From contig JAJOHG010000044.1 in NCBI GenBank assembly GCA_021029095.1, positions 62,001 to 126,000 of the forward strand: a stretch of 64,000 bases of DNA. The letters run 5' to 3'. This DNA is from Phellopilus nigrolimitatus (Eukaryota > Basidiomycota > Agaricomycetes > Hymenochaetales > Hymenochaetaceae). Both the position numbers and the translations under genes were made by a program. Positions 22,785 through 35,320 of this stretch are shown in pieces (position 1 is the stretch's first letter; each line of letters opens with the position of its first letter). The notes beneath the pieces are model-generated. The model was not told the DNA's origin. It ran no database searches and saw only the letters and a list, made by a program, of their open reading frames with translations.

Positions 22785-23774
22785 ATTGCTTGGACATATC
22801 CAAGGTATTAAACTTTGTCTGACTTTGTCGAGTCTTTTGGAAAACTGACTACTTGAACCTTAGGGCTGACGGAGCCAACCTTCACGCTTTCCTGAAACCT
22901 TATAAATCATACAAATTCTACTTTTTGCTTTTGTAGATTGATCTCTATACTAGACCTGTCGTAATTTCTTACCAAAAATCTGTCTCATTTGCTGTGTATA
23001 ATGTAGAAGCTGTAGTGTAAAATTCCGTTGTATAGCATTTAGCTTGTCTTATTATTTAGATTTCTTGATATCGACTCGACTAACAGGCAATTTGCGTACG
23101 AGGAGAGTCTACTGTAAGTCACTCAAGAAGGATGACGGGACTTGCCGGTGGCGATGTCAATGATCGACAGTCTTCCTCGAAACTTTCTCCTACCTACAGT
23201 ACCTGTTTCTAACTACTCTAGCTGCCTCAAGTCACTTTTTGACACGGATGCGCCCTAATACTCGCTTTTCTCCAGTTGTCTTTCTTTCTTTGCACGAAAA
23301 TTTTTGGGTTCAACCAGCCTTTTATGATCCCGGACGTCGTGATGACTAGTAGGTCCTCTTCTTGTAGAGGCCATGTGTTTTGGCGTAGTCAAGAACACCC
23401 GTAGGTTGTATTGTTGAAGCTGTTACCGAAGCTTCGCAGATATACAACGAGACCAAAAAGATCTCAGCGATAAAATGGATTGCATTGAACTATAAACCTG
23501 GTCGCGCAAACCGTGAGCGCTCTTGCGCCATATGCCTTCCTCGCTATACGCCATGTCTTCTCTGTTCTGCGTGCTAATCTCCGCAAGGAGATGATAAGAT
23601 GATGCGAACGTTTGCAGCTCTGAAAACGGGCTTTGGAAAGAGATGCTCCAGCTCTGGACCAGGAACGCGAGCGTGCTGCAGGATAGGTATTTTTAACTGC
23701 GCGCTCATTTCTCAGGTACTGTCTGCGTCTCGCTGAGCTCTTCAGCTTGTCTGTTCGTATCGTCTGCAAGAACT
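22785..23774. other. Intergenic, AT-rich, no gene recognised
   Basis: 3' flank of the DUF6533 gene and promoter of MFS1. No exon chain, tRNA or repeat seen. Confidence 0.4.
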
Positions 23775-26025
23775 ATGATGTCTTCCATTCCAGTCCTTGA
23801 AAAGAAATCACGGCGCGCATCACTCGCCAGTGCGTCCTCGACCATCTCCAAAGAGGTGTTCTCCCCCGGATTGACATTTGCGGACGACCTCCTCCCACCC
23901 ATCGCTGAGTCGGCGCAGTTCTCGAACCTGCTATTTCGTCGTAAAAGCATACATGGGGAAGATCCTGACGCAGTCGCGACGCGTCGCAGCGTGTACGACG
24001 ATCCAGTACTCGCGAAACATTATTGGCCTGCAGAGAGATACGAGAACTTACATCGCTTCGACCCACGTACGCGCTGGACCTTCGCTGAAGAAAGGGTGCG
24101 AGAGCTTCCTTCCTTACGGGAATTAGACGGTCGCTTGAAATAGATGAATTTAATTTAAATTCTGGCTGCAGGCAATCGTGCGCAAGATCGACTGGCGGGT
24201 CATGATCTGGGCTGCAATTAGTTTCTCAGCCGTGGGTCCATTCATATTTTCGAGTCAAATATGTATCGAGGTTTATCTCATTTTATTGATTATCAGCTCA
24301 ACCTTGACCGCAACAACTTGACGCAGGCCAACTCGGACAATATTCTCGGCGACCTTGGCCTGACAACGAATGACTTCAATCTAGGAAACTCGATCTTCCG
24401 TATCACCTTCCTTGCGGCGGAGTTGCCCTCGCAGCTTGTGTCAAAGAGGGTTGTTATATTTCATTTCAAGGATGTTTCTTGATCTTCAATGGCAAATTGA
24501 TCGACTATCTGCACTTAGGTCGGACCAGATCGTTGGATACCTTCTCAGATGTGCATGTGGTGTATGTTCACAAGTCGTGCGAAAGAGGAAAGCATTATTA
24601 AACCTCGTATGCTGATTTCAGCCATTGTCAACCTCGCCCAGTTCTGGCTATCTGGAAGGAGCAGCTTTTTAGTGTGCCGCGCACTTCTCGGCTTTATCCA
24701 GGGAGGCTTCATTCCTGACCTCATCCTCTACCTTTCTTGTGCGTTCGCTTCTAGATCGTCTTACAGTAGAGTTCATTAACCACTAATTTCCGACGGGCAG
24801 ATTATTACACCAAGACGGAGTTGCCAATCAGGCTTTCATTCTTCTGGATGTCGATGAATCTGTGCAATATTGTTGGAAGCTTCATCGCGTACGGCGTCCT
24901 GCACCTGAGCGGTCATCTCGGCAAGGCTGGCTGGCGCTGGCTCTTCCTCGTCGAGTGTGTTCTGGCATTCTTTCCAGTGAAGATATTTCTGACGTGTTTC
25001 CGCTTACCCAGAGGGCTCATCACGCTAGCGATCGGAATCGCGACATTCTTCATGATGCCTCCGTCACCTACACAATCTCGCACCTGGTTTCGTCCGAATG
25101 GTTGGTTCACAGAGCGCGAGGAGACGATCATTGTGACACGCGTGTTGCGCGATGACCCGTCGAAGGGCGACATGCACAATCGTGAGGGACTCACATTCAA
25201 ACGCCTCTGGACCGCCGTGTGCGATTATGATCTCTGGCCGGTATACATTCTGTACGTTCCTTTTTCTCTTTCGTTTTCAAAGGCTGATTTTCAATATCGT
25301 TCTTGACAGCGGTCTGACGTTCAATATTCCAATCGGCCCGCCGCTGACGTACCTCACACTGTCATTGAAGGAGCTCGGGTTCGGCACGTTCGAAACGAAC
25401 TTGCTCACGATCCCATCGACAGCCATAGGCATACTCACTATGTTCCTCGCCTCTCTCCTTTCAGAGCTTGTCAACGACCGTGCATGCATCGCGATGCTCG
25501 AGGACCTCTGGGCGTTACCCTTCCTCATCGCCATCTACTGTCTCCCCGAGAACCCGAATCCATGGGTCTATTACGTATGCCTGCATTCATTTGCACCCTC
25601 CCGTTCTTTACGCTCAATTATTATTGTTCCACGACTACATACAGGGCCTCGCGACCGCGCTCCTCTCCTACCCAACTGTTCAGGCGATACAGGTCGGCTG
25701 GTGCTCGCGCAATTCAGGGGCAGTCGCGTCGCGTACGGTCAACGCGTCGCTGTACAACATGTTCGTGCAGGCGGGCTCGGTCATCTACGCGAACATCTAC
25801 GTGCAGGATGACGCACCGCGCTACCGACGCGGGAACCGCGTGCTCATCGCTGTAACATGCGTGAACGTGATCGTGCTGTATCCCGCGACTAAGGCGTATT
25901 ACATATGGCGCAATACCCTGCGCGATAAGAAATGGAAGGCGATGTCGCCCACGGAGCAGGCGCAATATCTCGAAACGACGACAGACATTGGCAATCGCCG
26001 CTTGGATTTCCGGTTCGCGCACTGA
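23775..26025 (+). CDS. MFS transporter, anion:cation symporter type (MFS1, intact)
   Basis: Nine exons: 23775-24095, 24172-24231, 24297-24449, 24519-24561, 24622-24738, 24801-24954, 25012-25251, 25310-25574, 25645-26025. They join to 577 residues with no stop. After a hydrophilic N-terminus of about 105 residues come [82 protein letters not shown], the loop [18 protein letters not shown] and [19 protein letters not shown], and the C-terminal [11 protein letters not shown]. These match the fungal allantoate/vitamin (Dal5, Vht1, Tna1-like) branch of plasma-membrane H+ symporters. The substrate is not fixed by sequence. The paralogue MFS2 at 41145-43530 shares nearly all exon lengths but is frameshifted and has one extra intron. 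Confidence 0.87.
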
Positions 26026-26389
26026 AGAATGCTGAGTCTTGTCTTGTCTTTTTCTCCTTTCAGTCTATGGCAGTATCTTATGGCTTAGAGAGTTTCAATC
26101 TCACGCCACGCTGGAGGATTCTCAAATCGAAGGTGGAAACTGTTTAACAAAGAATTATGTATTCACGAGTTCGAAGGGTTATTATTGTATTAGTAGATGA
26201 AATTTATGACCGATGTTTTATCTGATCCTTTTTCTGATTATTTTTCTTCGTCGAGATAATGATGACAGCACGTCATGTATTGACACAGGGGTGACAGTGG
26301 ATGTTACTTACAGCAATAACAGAGTGTATTATAGAGAAATGATAATCGATACTTCTCAAGAGATGGAGATTACGGGTCCGCTATTTTCG

Positions 26390-29300
26390 TCACAGGGCAT
26401 GAACCATGATTGTTGGAGACGGAATCGCGGGAGGAGTCAGGATGTGGAATGAAGAAGGCTGGTGTTTTTCTCGATAGGCATGAGTGGTCGAAGTTGGCAC
26501 TGATAAGGCGTGGTTCCCTCCTCGGCCGCGGCCGCTTACTTCTGCGCCAGCGACAGCATCCGCTGCTGCGGACGCACCTTGCGAGGCCCGTATGACTGCA
26601 TGTGTAGCTTTGCTAGCTCTAAAGCGCATTCTGGAGCCAATGTCTGCGTTGTCAAGAGAACCAATGGCTTTAGTGCTGCCGACGGTGGGCGAAGGGGCAG
26701 AAGGAGAAGGAAAAGGCGCAGAAGCCATAACATTGTCATTAGAGTCGAGTCCTGTGTTGCCATCATCATCTTCAGCCTGGTGCGGAGCGGCAGGGGTATC
26801 AGCTTCATGCTTTTGACCCCTAGTGGCCGAATGAGCGTTTGGTAGAGGCGACGGAATATCGTTTGATTCGTCATCGTAATCATCATTCCCAGCCAGGTCT
26901 GGAAGAGCATTCGCGTCACCCCCACCTCCACCAACTACGGACACAGCATGAAGACGATTCAGAGGTGGCAAGATACGGTTGGGGAAGGGGGCTGAAGTAC
27001 CATCATTCACCAGATTGTCGTCGCGAGAAGCTCCGTTAGCGATAGTATTTGCAGCTGCCGAGGCGCCATGTGCGACCCGCGAGAAGCCATGCGTAACGTG
27101 CTTGGTGTTCGAATACTTCCTGAAGCCAGCCACAGCGCCTTCACGAAGACCAGTGGTGTCGATGTTGCCGAGCCCAGCCCGGTTCGGAGCGGCAAGCGCG
27201 TCATCTTCGGCTCCTTTACCTATAGTAGCAGTATCTGGGCTCGCTCCAAACGTGTTCGGAAAATCAGAATCGTCCGCGCTGGAGTGACTGGCGTCATTCG
27301 GCATGTTGATTGGACGGACACGAGATGCTTCGGAAGTCCCCTGAGGAACCGTGTTCTGGCCCTCGTCCCCATTGTGGAACAAGTTAGAGTTGAAGCGGCC
27401 TCGCGTCAAAGCACTGGAGGATACAGGAGTGGCAGCGCCAGCACCCGAGCCAGGGTTCAAGTTGGTATCAGAGCCAGAGTCGTCGTCAGAGCTGAGAGTG
27501 TTGCCTGCATTTCCGTCCAACGGAACACCATTGTTGCTGTGGCTCACATCCGAATCTGAGGGAGCAGCGAAGTTGCTGGCACTTGCATCCAAGGGAAGAA
27601 CACGGTTGTCTGCACTTGTGGAGGACGCTAAACGGTGCGCAAAGCCAGAGCCCATAGCAGGAAACTCGTCAAAACCATCAAAACCAATCATAGAGTTCAA
27701 ATCTAAGACGCCTTCGAGTACAGGAACTCCGAGGCCGTGAGTCGACGGCCGTCTTTGATGATCATAGGGGCCTGAAGGATCGTCATCGCCTACCCCATAA
27801 ACCGAAGAAGTTGAAGGATTAAAAGTAGTCACAACAGGAGGCGCTGAGAGGCCAGCGCCAGTTTCGTCTTCCGAGCCGTCAGCCGCATCACCCGCCGCGC
27901 CAACACGATGTTTCGGAGACACGGGGGGCCTGTGTGGGTTAAACCTCGTCGGTCCGGCCGACAAGGCTGGATGCGTTCCATCGAGTCCAGACACAGCGTG
28001 CGCCCTGTCGAGCGGAATGGCATCAGAGTCCGTACTAAATTTGCCGGGGATTTCAAAAGCATGAGCGGGAACAGAGTCTAACGCAGATGCTCCGCCGGGC
28101 ATGATTGTGGACGAACGTTCCGGTGCGCCGGAGTTCGCATCGCCAGGTAGCGGCCTAGAGGCGGGGACAGCTCCTTCCGAGTGTTGAGTTGACGTGAAAA
28201 CAGGCCCGGATTCAAAACGCGACGGGCTCGCCGAGACCCTATTCGCAGCCGTGCTGGCAAAGCGGCCAAGTCCAAAGCGTCCGAGCGATGTACCGTGTTC
28301 TGAAGCACCTTCGCCGAGTACGGTACCAATGTCAGAGATGGAAGCAGCGTATCCTTCGAACCTATCGATTGGCGCAGGACCCGAGCCAGGGTATTCGTTC
28401 CCTGAGGTGATCGGCACACCAGTCAGAAAGCCCGGAAGCGCGAGTCCGTCATTCCCTCCGCCACCAGAAGCTGCATCAGACAAGATCCTGTTTCCCCGAA
28501 AGCCGGAACGAGAGGGGACCTGGAAAGAGGCGGGAACGTCTCCCTTGTCAGGAATGTCGCCTGTCGCCGACCCACTCGAGCTTAGGTTGGGAGCCACGGG
28601 CTCGGGAGTCACACCACTGTTCGCATGGGCGAAGTGTAAGGCGACGGTCGTAGTTTCCTTCGCGTCGGCCGTCTGTGTCTGCGTCGCTGTCTTCAAAATA
28701 GGACTATTGCCATTGTTCCCATTAGCTTTTGGCATCGCGGATACATGCAGGAAAGACGTGCGCGCAGGCACGTGTCGCGTATCGGTATTTGCGAATGTGT
28801 TCGCGCCTCGATTTCTAGAACCGCTAGTATCCACGAATGCACCGTCTTTCGGGCGGTGGTGCGCAAGTCCATTATTGGCCGGGGATTGGAACGACGTGAC
28901 AGCGCCCTCCAGAATGCACGCATCACCCGTGCTCGCAACTTTGAAACCAGGCCGGCACGCTAGCACCGCACAGCGTCCTGCGCGGCAAGCGACACTGGCA
29001 ACACCCTCAAGTGCAGTACAGTCCATACCTGTGCCTGGCACGTTCGATGAAGAGGAGGAAGGCGAAGGAGGGTTTCGGAGTGCGCAACCGCCACAGCTTT
29101 CGGGGTTTGTGCGCGTATCGATGCATTCGTAACCGCCGCGCGGCGCGCCACACACGCTTTCGCCGGGTGTGCACTGCGATTGAGCTGCTTCGCTGGCCGC
29201 AGCTGCCGCGGGACCCGAAAGACGACTCAACGGGCGTGCGTTAAGCTTCGTTAGGGGTCTTGGATTGGTTTCTTGGCTTAAGCCTGGAGAGGAGCAAGTA

Positions 29301-29951
29301 GAAAGAGATGGGCAGCCCTGGTGATTTTGAGAGTCAGTCGGAGATTATATAGAAAAGAGGAGGCAAGCGCCAACATTAGGGAAAGAGCCACATCGCCCCG
29401 CGCATTGTGTGTACGGTGCTGGGCAGATGCAATTGGTTAAGTTTGCAGAGAGCGTGAAGCCGTCCGTGCACTGGAACGCACACGGCGCGGCCTGAACACA
29501 CTCCGGGATGGCGTGTGCTGGATAGACGCATTGTGTAGAATTGGCTGCTTGGTTTATCTGTAATCAAAGTCATTTTTCCGCTTTCACGAGACTGAGGAAT
29601 AATAGAGCTCACGTAAGAAATGAAAGCATTATAGACCGCGTCGTAGCCGAGGCACCCAACCGCATCGCGAACGACTAGATCGTGTCGTATGAACGCAGGG
29701 AGGGAAGCCTGGCAGAGACATTGCTGCACAGGAGCATCAGCAACCGTCCCGATAGAGTCGTCCAAACCAAGAATGGAGGTAAGGTCCGAGTCGATGTATG
29801 TGCAGGTATCGAGGATGGCAAGCGGTCGCCGCACGATACGATTTCCACGGAGCTCGCGAGCGGAAGTGGCAGGTATTAAGCTGAGAGTCGAGAGGGAGAA
29901 AGAGAGCGAGGATAACGAGAGAAAGAGCGTGGATGTTGCAGCGAGGCGCAT
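26390..29951 (-). CDS. PriA-like Cys-rich secreted protein with a long low-complexity tail
   Basis: Three exons on the minus strand (29951-29613, 29557-29375, 29317-26390) give about 1149 residues. The N-terminus is a signal peptide (MRLAATSTLFLSLSSL, cleavage near ATSA). A PriA-type module follows: DTCTYIDSDLTSILGLDDS, VQQCLCQASLPAFIR, CVYPAHAIPECV, AFQCTDGFTL, CICPAPYTQCAGRCGSFPN-GCPS, and then the hallmark VCGAPRGGYECIDTRTNPES-CGGC. After the last Cys cluster (CRAGRCAVLACRPGFKV) come about 840 residues of Ser/Asn/Asp/Gly/Ala-rich, Cys-free sequence with imperfect internal repeats (HGFSRVAHGASAAANTIANG and HAVIRASQGASAAADAVAGA). PriA of Lentinula is a fruiting-primordium protein of about 260 residues, so this one is unusually long. 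An unused GTAAGC at about 26541 might splice the extreme C-terminus. A cell-surface or matrix role is inferred. Confidence 0.78.
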
Positions 29952-29970
29952 AATGAAGCTGTCTGGTTGA

Positions 29971-30098
29971 AAAAAGCGACTAATACTATAAATGAAAGTG
30001 TGGTAGTAGTGTTGGTGGGAGAGAGGAAAGCGATAAAAAGCGACTAATACTATGAATGAAAGTGTGGTAGTAGTGTTGGTGGGAGAGAGGAAAACGAT
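29971..30098. repeat. Tandem duplication, 2 x 64 bp
   Basis: Two adjacent copies with a period of 64 bp, starting at AAAAAGCGACTAATACTAT and ending in GGAAA/GCGAT. They differ at only about two positions, so the duplication is recent. It begins 20 bp upstream of the PriA-like start codon, so it lies in that gene's 5' UTR or core promoter. Confidence 0.85.
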
Positions 30099-30144
30099 AC
30101 GGCTAATCACATCGCTTGCAGCGCTTTTATATGACTATGCTGCA

Positions 30145-30560
30145 TTGCTGTCAGCCTCCTTCAGCGGATTAGTCTGGCATTTGAATTTACCTGATTATAC
30201 GGTCAGCCTAGTTCGCGGATTTATTCGGGGAAATGGAAGCCAGCATTTGAATTTGCTTGATCGTACCGTCTGCAATCGATTAATTTCAATTAAGGATATG
30301 GAGGCTGACATTTGAATTTACCTGAAAACTATGAGCCGCTTTGCTTCGAATATATGTTTATTCAAATCGCTTCCACTCGGACCAAGTTTCTTCGTGGATG
30401 TACGGAGGCTAGCATTCGAATTTGCCATTGTCAGCCTCCTTCAGTGGATTTCTTTGGAGTAAATGGAAGCCGACATTTGAATTTGCCTGTTCATTCTACC
30501 TTCAGTTGATTAATTTCATTTGGGAATACAGTGATTGACATTTGACATTACCTTGAAAAA
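30145..30560. repeat. Degenerate array with about 65-bp period
   Basis: The core (A/G)CATTTGAATTT(A/G)CCTG recurs at about 30178, 30244, 30309, 30413, 30474 and 30539, with GTCAGCCTCCTTCAG(C/T)GGATT upstream of several copies. Spacings are 66, 65, 104, 61 and 65 bp, so one unit is enlarged or missing its core. It is a decayed minisatellite between the PriA-like promoter and the peroxiredoxin gene. No coding function is likely. Confidence 0.7.
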
Positions 30561-30924
30561 TATGAGAGCCACCTTGTTTAGAATACTTCGATGTATTCCT
30601 ACGCTACATGAATCGAAAGAGTTAATGATATTTGCGCCAGTCATACAAGCCAAAGTAAGTGAAAGCATAAAGCAAGGGAGAAAGAGTCACAAACGCGTGA
30701 CTTTCAAACCAAATAAGCGTCACAGTCGCGCTAATAACGCGTCATAAATTCTCCCACACCACGCAGTTCAGCAGCTCCGAAGTCAACCTTGAACATCTCC
30801 TACTGCCTCTTAGCCACTCTCAGAAAATCCCATTTAAATTGAAGGTGAACCTTTCCGGCAGTCTGCTCTTTAACTAAGCTGAAACGCCTCACATATCCCG
30901 TTCTTATCAGTTCAACTCAACGCC

Positions 30925-32360
30925 ATGCCATCTGACTCAGAAACGATTCCTGCCCAGGTTCCTATTGCGAATCTCCCTCCCTCAGAGGATACACTAGCTC
31001 ATGAAGAAGCGAAGGAGGAGCAAGAGACGGAGACGGCAGCACCGCGCCGCTCGTCTCGCATCACCGGTGGATCCAAGTCCGCTGTGGAAGAAAAAGGCGC
31101 TGCGAAAAAGGGCGCGAAGAAAACGGCAGTGACTAGAAAGCGATCCGCTGATGATTCCGGTGCGAACGAAAAGGCCAAGGGACCGATAAATGGCATTAAA
31201 AAGGTTAGTTTTCTATTGACTTCATATCTCTTCCTTTCGTTTAGTGTTTTTTTTTTTCTTACGTAATTTTGTGTATGTCAGGCCAAGACTACGAAGTCCA
31301 AAAATACAGAAGACGACGGGCTCGCGTTAGGGGACCCCCTTCCCGTACTTACGGTAAAGAATGAGAAGGACGAGGATATTGATGTGCAAGACATTGCAGG
31401 CGACAGTGCTGGTGTCGTCCTCTTCCTCGTCCCCAAGGCGGACACCCGTGCGTATTTCGTCGTTTGTTTAAAATTCCAAGCTTTCTTTCGCCTTACTCAG
31501 TGTTTTACGTTCCTTTTTCCTATTTTTTTTTTCATTGATTTTTTCTCCTCTTTTCAAAATTCGGATTGAACGTCCTGCCCTTCGTCTCTCTCATTAAACA
31601 AACAGCTGGTTGTACGACGCAGGCTTGCGGTTTTCGGGACTCCTACCCGGACTTCGAGGCTCTTAACTTCAAAGTCTTCTGCCTCTCCGCCGACACGCCC
31701 AAGGCCCAGAGCAAGTGGCAGACAAAAGTAAGTGTCCACTCGCTAGCCATTTGTTTTCAATCATTAAAGACATTGTTCTCCTCGTTGAAATCTAACAATA
31801 CAACAATGCAAAATCTCTGCCTAATCATTAATGTTTTCAGAAATCCCTGCCTTACCCTCTACTTTCTGACCCGAAGCGCGCGCTCATTGGCGCGCTCACC
31901 GCGGGCACAAGCAAGACCGCGCGATCGCACTTCATTTTCGCGCAGGGAAAGCTCGTGGATAAAAAGATTCCCGTCAAGCCTGCGGACAGGTAAGTTCCTT
32001 TTTGGGGGGTTCACTCGAGACGTAATTAGCGTATAAATCTCGTCTCCCTTTCTTTACACTTGACTCAACCTTTTCCTCGTCTGGTATAGTCCCCGACTTG
32101 CACTCGCATTCATCAAGTCGCTCAAAACCGCCTCCGTCACCTCCAGCGGTCTCACTGAAGAAGACTCCGCAGCTCCTGCCGTTGCGGAGTCCAGCGCGGA
32201 TGCGATGGACACCGACGTCACTGAAGCCAAGCTCGAGGCCAAAGCCGAGGCTGAGGTCAAGGCGCAAGGAACTGACTACCCTGCAATTGAGACCCAGACC
32301 CTCGCTTCCGCTACTGAGGGCGAGGCTCAGCCTGAGGAAACTGGCGCCAGCATCGTCTAA
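30925..32360 (+). CDS. Nuclear PrxQ/Dot5-type thiol peroxidase
   Basis: Five exons (30925-31203, 31282-31447, 31606-31727, 31841-31989, 32090-32360) give 328 residues. Residues 1-100 are charged, with a basic nuclear-localisation-like stretch (KKGAKKTAVTRKRS). The thioredoxin-fold domain follows: LGDPLPVLTVKNEKDEDI, then the peroxidatic/resolving Cys pair in PGCTTQACGFRD (C-x4-C, as in the BCP/PrxQ family), FKVFCLSADTPKAQSKWQ and YPLLSDPKRALIGAL. The C-terminal 85 residues are an acidic Ala/Glu-rich extension. The family reduces hydroperoxides using thioredoxin. Yeast Dot5, with a similar basic N-terminus, is nuclear. The acidic tail is not part of the enzyme domain and may mediate interactions. 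All splice phases agree. Confidence 0.9.
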
Positions 32361-33105
32361 AGAAATAAAAGCAGTGAAGATTCTTGATCTGAGTTGCTAC
32401 AGTCACAATCAAACAAGTTCTTCTCAGTCCTTCTGATATTTCGTCATAGTGGAGGTCATATTCTGTATCGAATATTACATGTTATGCCTCCAACCATCGA
32501 CTTTTGGATAACTTCCTATTCTATGCCTAATTTTTTTTCTTCTCATCGTCGCTTTGCTGTTCTTTGTGCTCTCGTGACCCCGTACATCATGTCTGCGGTT
32601 TCCTCGTCTCATCTTCATCCCGTCATTGAGCTGGCCCCATTCACACCATCCGCTCGAAATGCTCGGCTGCTACTTCCCTCATTCTCACTAAGAGACCAGA
32701 GCACCATAGTAATCCGACGTCTTGCTTATACTCGTCCGACACGTGTGTTCGTGCGCAGTGCTACATAAAATCCTACATAAAATCCCAGCCACAGTCATGA
32801 CCGTGCAATATTGCTACTCCTAGCTCCAATAGAAAAATACATCTTCATCTCTAAAAGTCCGTTACAAATGAAGTTGAGGATTCGCTATGGAGGTGTATAA
32901 CGGCTGTACAGCAACGAACATGCGGTCGATGATTGTTGACGGTGCGCACGCATCGGTAAAGTCCTTTTTCTCCGGAAGCCCAGTACAGTTAGGGGCCAAA
33001 GCAATTGGACGGATAGTTTTCTTTGCGGGATATTCTCTGATATTCTGAGGAAAGAGACCATCCTATTAGTATTTCTGACTCCAGAGGTAATATTTCGGAA
33101 GATTA
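32361..33105. other. Intergenic, no feature recognised
   Basis: AT-rich 3' flank of the peroxiredoxin gene; short open frames only. Confidence 0.35.
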
Positions 33106-33378
33106 TAGTGTATTTACTGGAGTTGTTGGCACTTAGATTTCGCCGACTTATGGCGACTACTAGGGAAGCGAAGGAGCCCGAGCCTGTGCAAATCATTAGA
33201 AAAAAGTCGTTTTGTGACCTGCGCATGACTTGGAGTAAATTTCCTGGAGAACCACCAGCAAAGGAGTTTGCGTGACTTTCGCAATATCACACCTCTGGCC
33301 GGGCGCCGTCGCTTACTCTCGCCTATCTAATAATAGTAGTCGCCATAAGTCGGCGAAATCTCCAGTAAAACACTCTAT
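33106..33378. mobile_element. Candidate MITE with 27-bp perfect inverted repeats
   Basis: GATTTCGCCGACTTATGGCG and the next seven bases (33136-33162) recur exactly on the opposite strand at 33334-33360. Outside these arms a further imperfect match continues (TAGTGTATTTACTGGAG on the left against TAGAGTGTTTTACTGGAG on the right), with a 13-base insertion in the left arm. The ends read TAGWGT, so a TA target site is possible. The roughly 170-bp interior has no coding capacity. Small size and terminal inverted repeats fit a non-autonomous DNA transposon; the superfamily is undecided. Confidence 0.65.
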
Positions 33379-34027
33379 TGATCCATATTTTGTCACTTTC
33401 GCTTTTTCTTCCAAGCTTTTCTCCTTTTTTGTTTGAAGGTACTCAGGTTTATGTGACGGGAATCAATACTGCGAGTGCTGTCGGAGGCGCGTACGCTGTC
33501 ATCGTCAGCGCCGAACCTCTTCCATAGATTCGGCAGAGTGCCGGATTTACTCATGTTCAATCGTGGAAATGAACCGGTCCTGTTCGCTCCTGGTCTATGG
33601 ACTCCTTCAATTTTTTGTCGGAATAACACCTTGACGGAGTGGCAATTAGTCCGAATTAAATATGTTACTGTGATCGACATTGACTTCGAAAAGCACGTTG
33701 CTTAGCCATCATTTAAAAGTCTCGGCTAGCGAAGCGAACGGTAAGATACACATGGATCTTTATATTTCAGCTCTCGAGTGCGACGTGGAGCATATTCATA
33801 TTTACCTCTCTTCCAGTAGCCCTCAATCGACAGCGCATCACGGGGCACTTCGCTACATTTGAGCGCCTTCGACTTCTCAGTTCCGCGCGAAAGCAATATT
33901 GGAAACTGGTCTTGTGGTCTACGACTACATAGCGAGTTATACTTGTGCATTAGTATAAAGACAGATCGTTTGGGCCACAAGCAGCGCGAAAACCTCGGGT
34001 CGCTTGCTCCACAAATTTTAGTTACTC
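33379..34027. other. Intergenic upstream of L2
   Basis: No exon chain recognised; probably the L2 promoter. Confidence 0.35.
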
Positions 34028-35320
34028 ATGGTCAACTTTACACTCCTTGCGGGCGGTTATACTTCCTTCGTCTCAACTTATGTTTTCAACTCGGACACAA
34101 ACGTCCTGAGTCTTACCGGCCAATCTACGACAGGCGCGAACCCGTCGTGGATCGCACTTCACCCGACAAACAAGAGCATACTCTAGTACGTCGATTGTTC
34201 GATTGATTTTTTCGACAAAAACTAAAACCCATTTATAGTGCTGTGAACGAGGACTCTCCTGGGGAACTACAATCATTTACCATTAACGAGTCCGGACTCT
34301 TGAGCAATGTAGTCTCGACTGTCCCTTCGGGCGGTGACGCGCCAGCTTTCACGGCTCCGCTGAGCTCGGGTCAGGTTGCAATTATGAACGTGCGCATCCT
34401 TCCAGAAAATACGCGTCAAATTTCTTGAGCTCATTTCGTCTCTTCCCGAAGTACAACACCGGCAATGGCAAGATTATACCCACGACAACCGATCCTCTGC
34501 ACTTCAACGCATCGAGCGAGCTGATCACGTTTCCTGCTTCGGTGTCGCATCCGCACATGGCGGTGCAGAACGGTGATGAGGTGCTTGTTCCCGATCTTGT
34601 GCGTATCATTCTTTCGTATACATACGTCCATCAGTTTCACTGACCAATGGATGAGCAGGGAGCGGACAAAATCTGGCGTCTTGTTCAATCTTCTCCGGAA
34701 ACACCAGGCACGTGGGAAATTCAAGGCTTCATCCAGCAACCTACAGGCTCCGGGCCGCGGCATATCGCTCTGAAAGGTCCGTGTAGCGATATTTCCCTTC
34801 GCTTTGTATACATACTAATTTTCATTTGCTCGCAGACGGATATTTATACACGCTGCACGAGCTTAGCAGCACGCTGACCTCGCAGTTGCTTCCGGCCGCG
34901 CCGAACGGGACGTCGTCGCTCATCGCTAATTTCTCCATCGTCCCGCCGGATCCGCCTTCCGGAGCAGCGTTCGCCGGTGGCGAGATAGTCATCCCCGCTG
35001 TCTCCCCTTCGCTCAGCGGCTCCTTCGTTCTCACCTCGAACCGCAACACGGGCACGCAGGACCCAAAAGGCGACGCGATTACCGTCTTTTCTGCGGGTCC
35101 TGCAGGGGAGCTCGAGCTCTTCGACTACGTATTCACGGGCATTGACCAGATCCGTGGTATGCACCTCTTTGGCGATGAGGATCGTTACGTGATTGCAGGC
35201 GGCGTGGCAGGTGAGGCGGGTGTGCTGGTATACGAGCGTACCGGGTCGGGCGGCAACTTGACGTTGCTCGCGCAGAACACGGAAGTGCCTACTAGAACGT
35301 CTTTTGTGTGGTTCAAGTGA
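34028..35320 (+). CDS. Lactonase-type beta-propeller protein, copy L2 (intact)
   Basis: Five exons (34028-34185, 34239-34389, 34452-34598, 34659-34776, 34836-35320) give 352 residues in one clean frame. The start MVNFTLLAGGYTSFVSTYVF leads into blade repeats with conserved NPSWIALHPTNK, YAVNED, SVSHPHMAVQNGDEVLVPDL, GADKIWRL, GSGPRHIAL and ASNRNT-like positions (LTSNRNTGTQD), and ends SFVWFK. This is the lactonase/3-carboxymuconate-cyclase-like 7-bladed propeller family, whose members open lactone rings of sugar or aromatic intermediates. No signal peptide is seen, so the enzyme is probably cytosolic. The actual substrate cannot be read from the sequence. Exons 1 and 2 are exactly as long as those of L1 (158 and 151 nt). 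L2 has an extra intron at LKD-GYLYTL. Confidence 0.85.
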
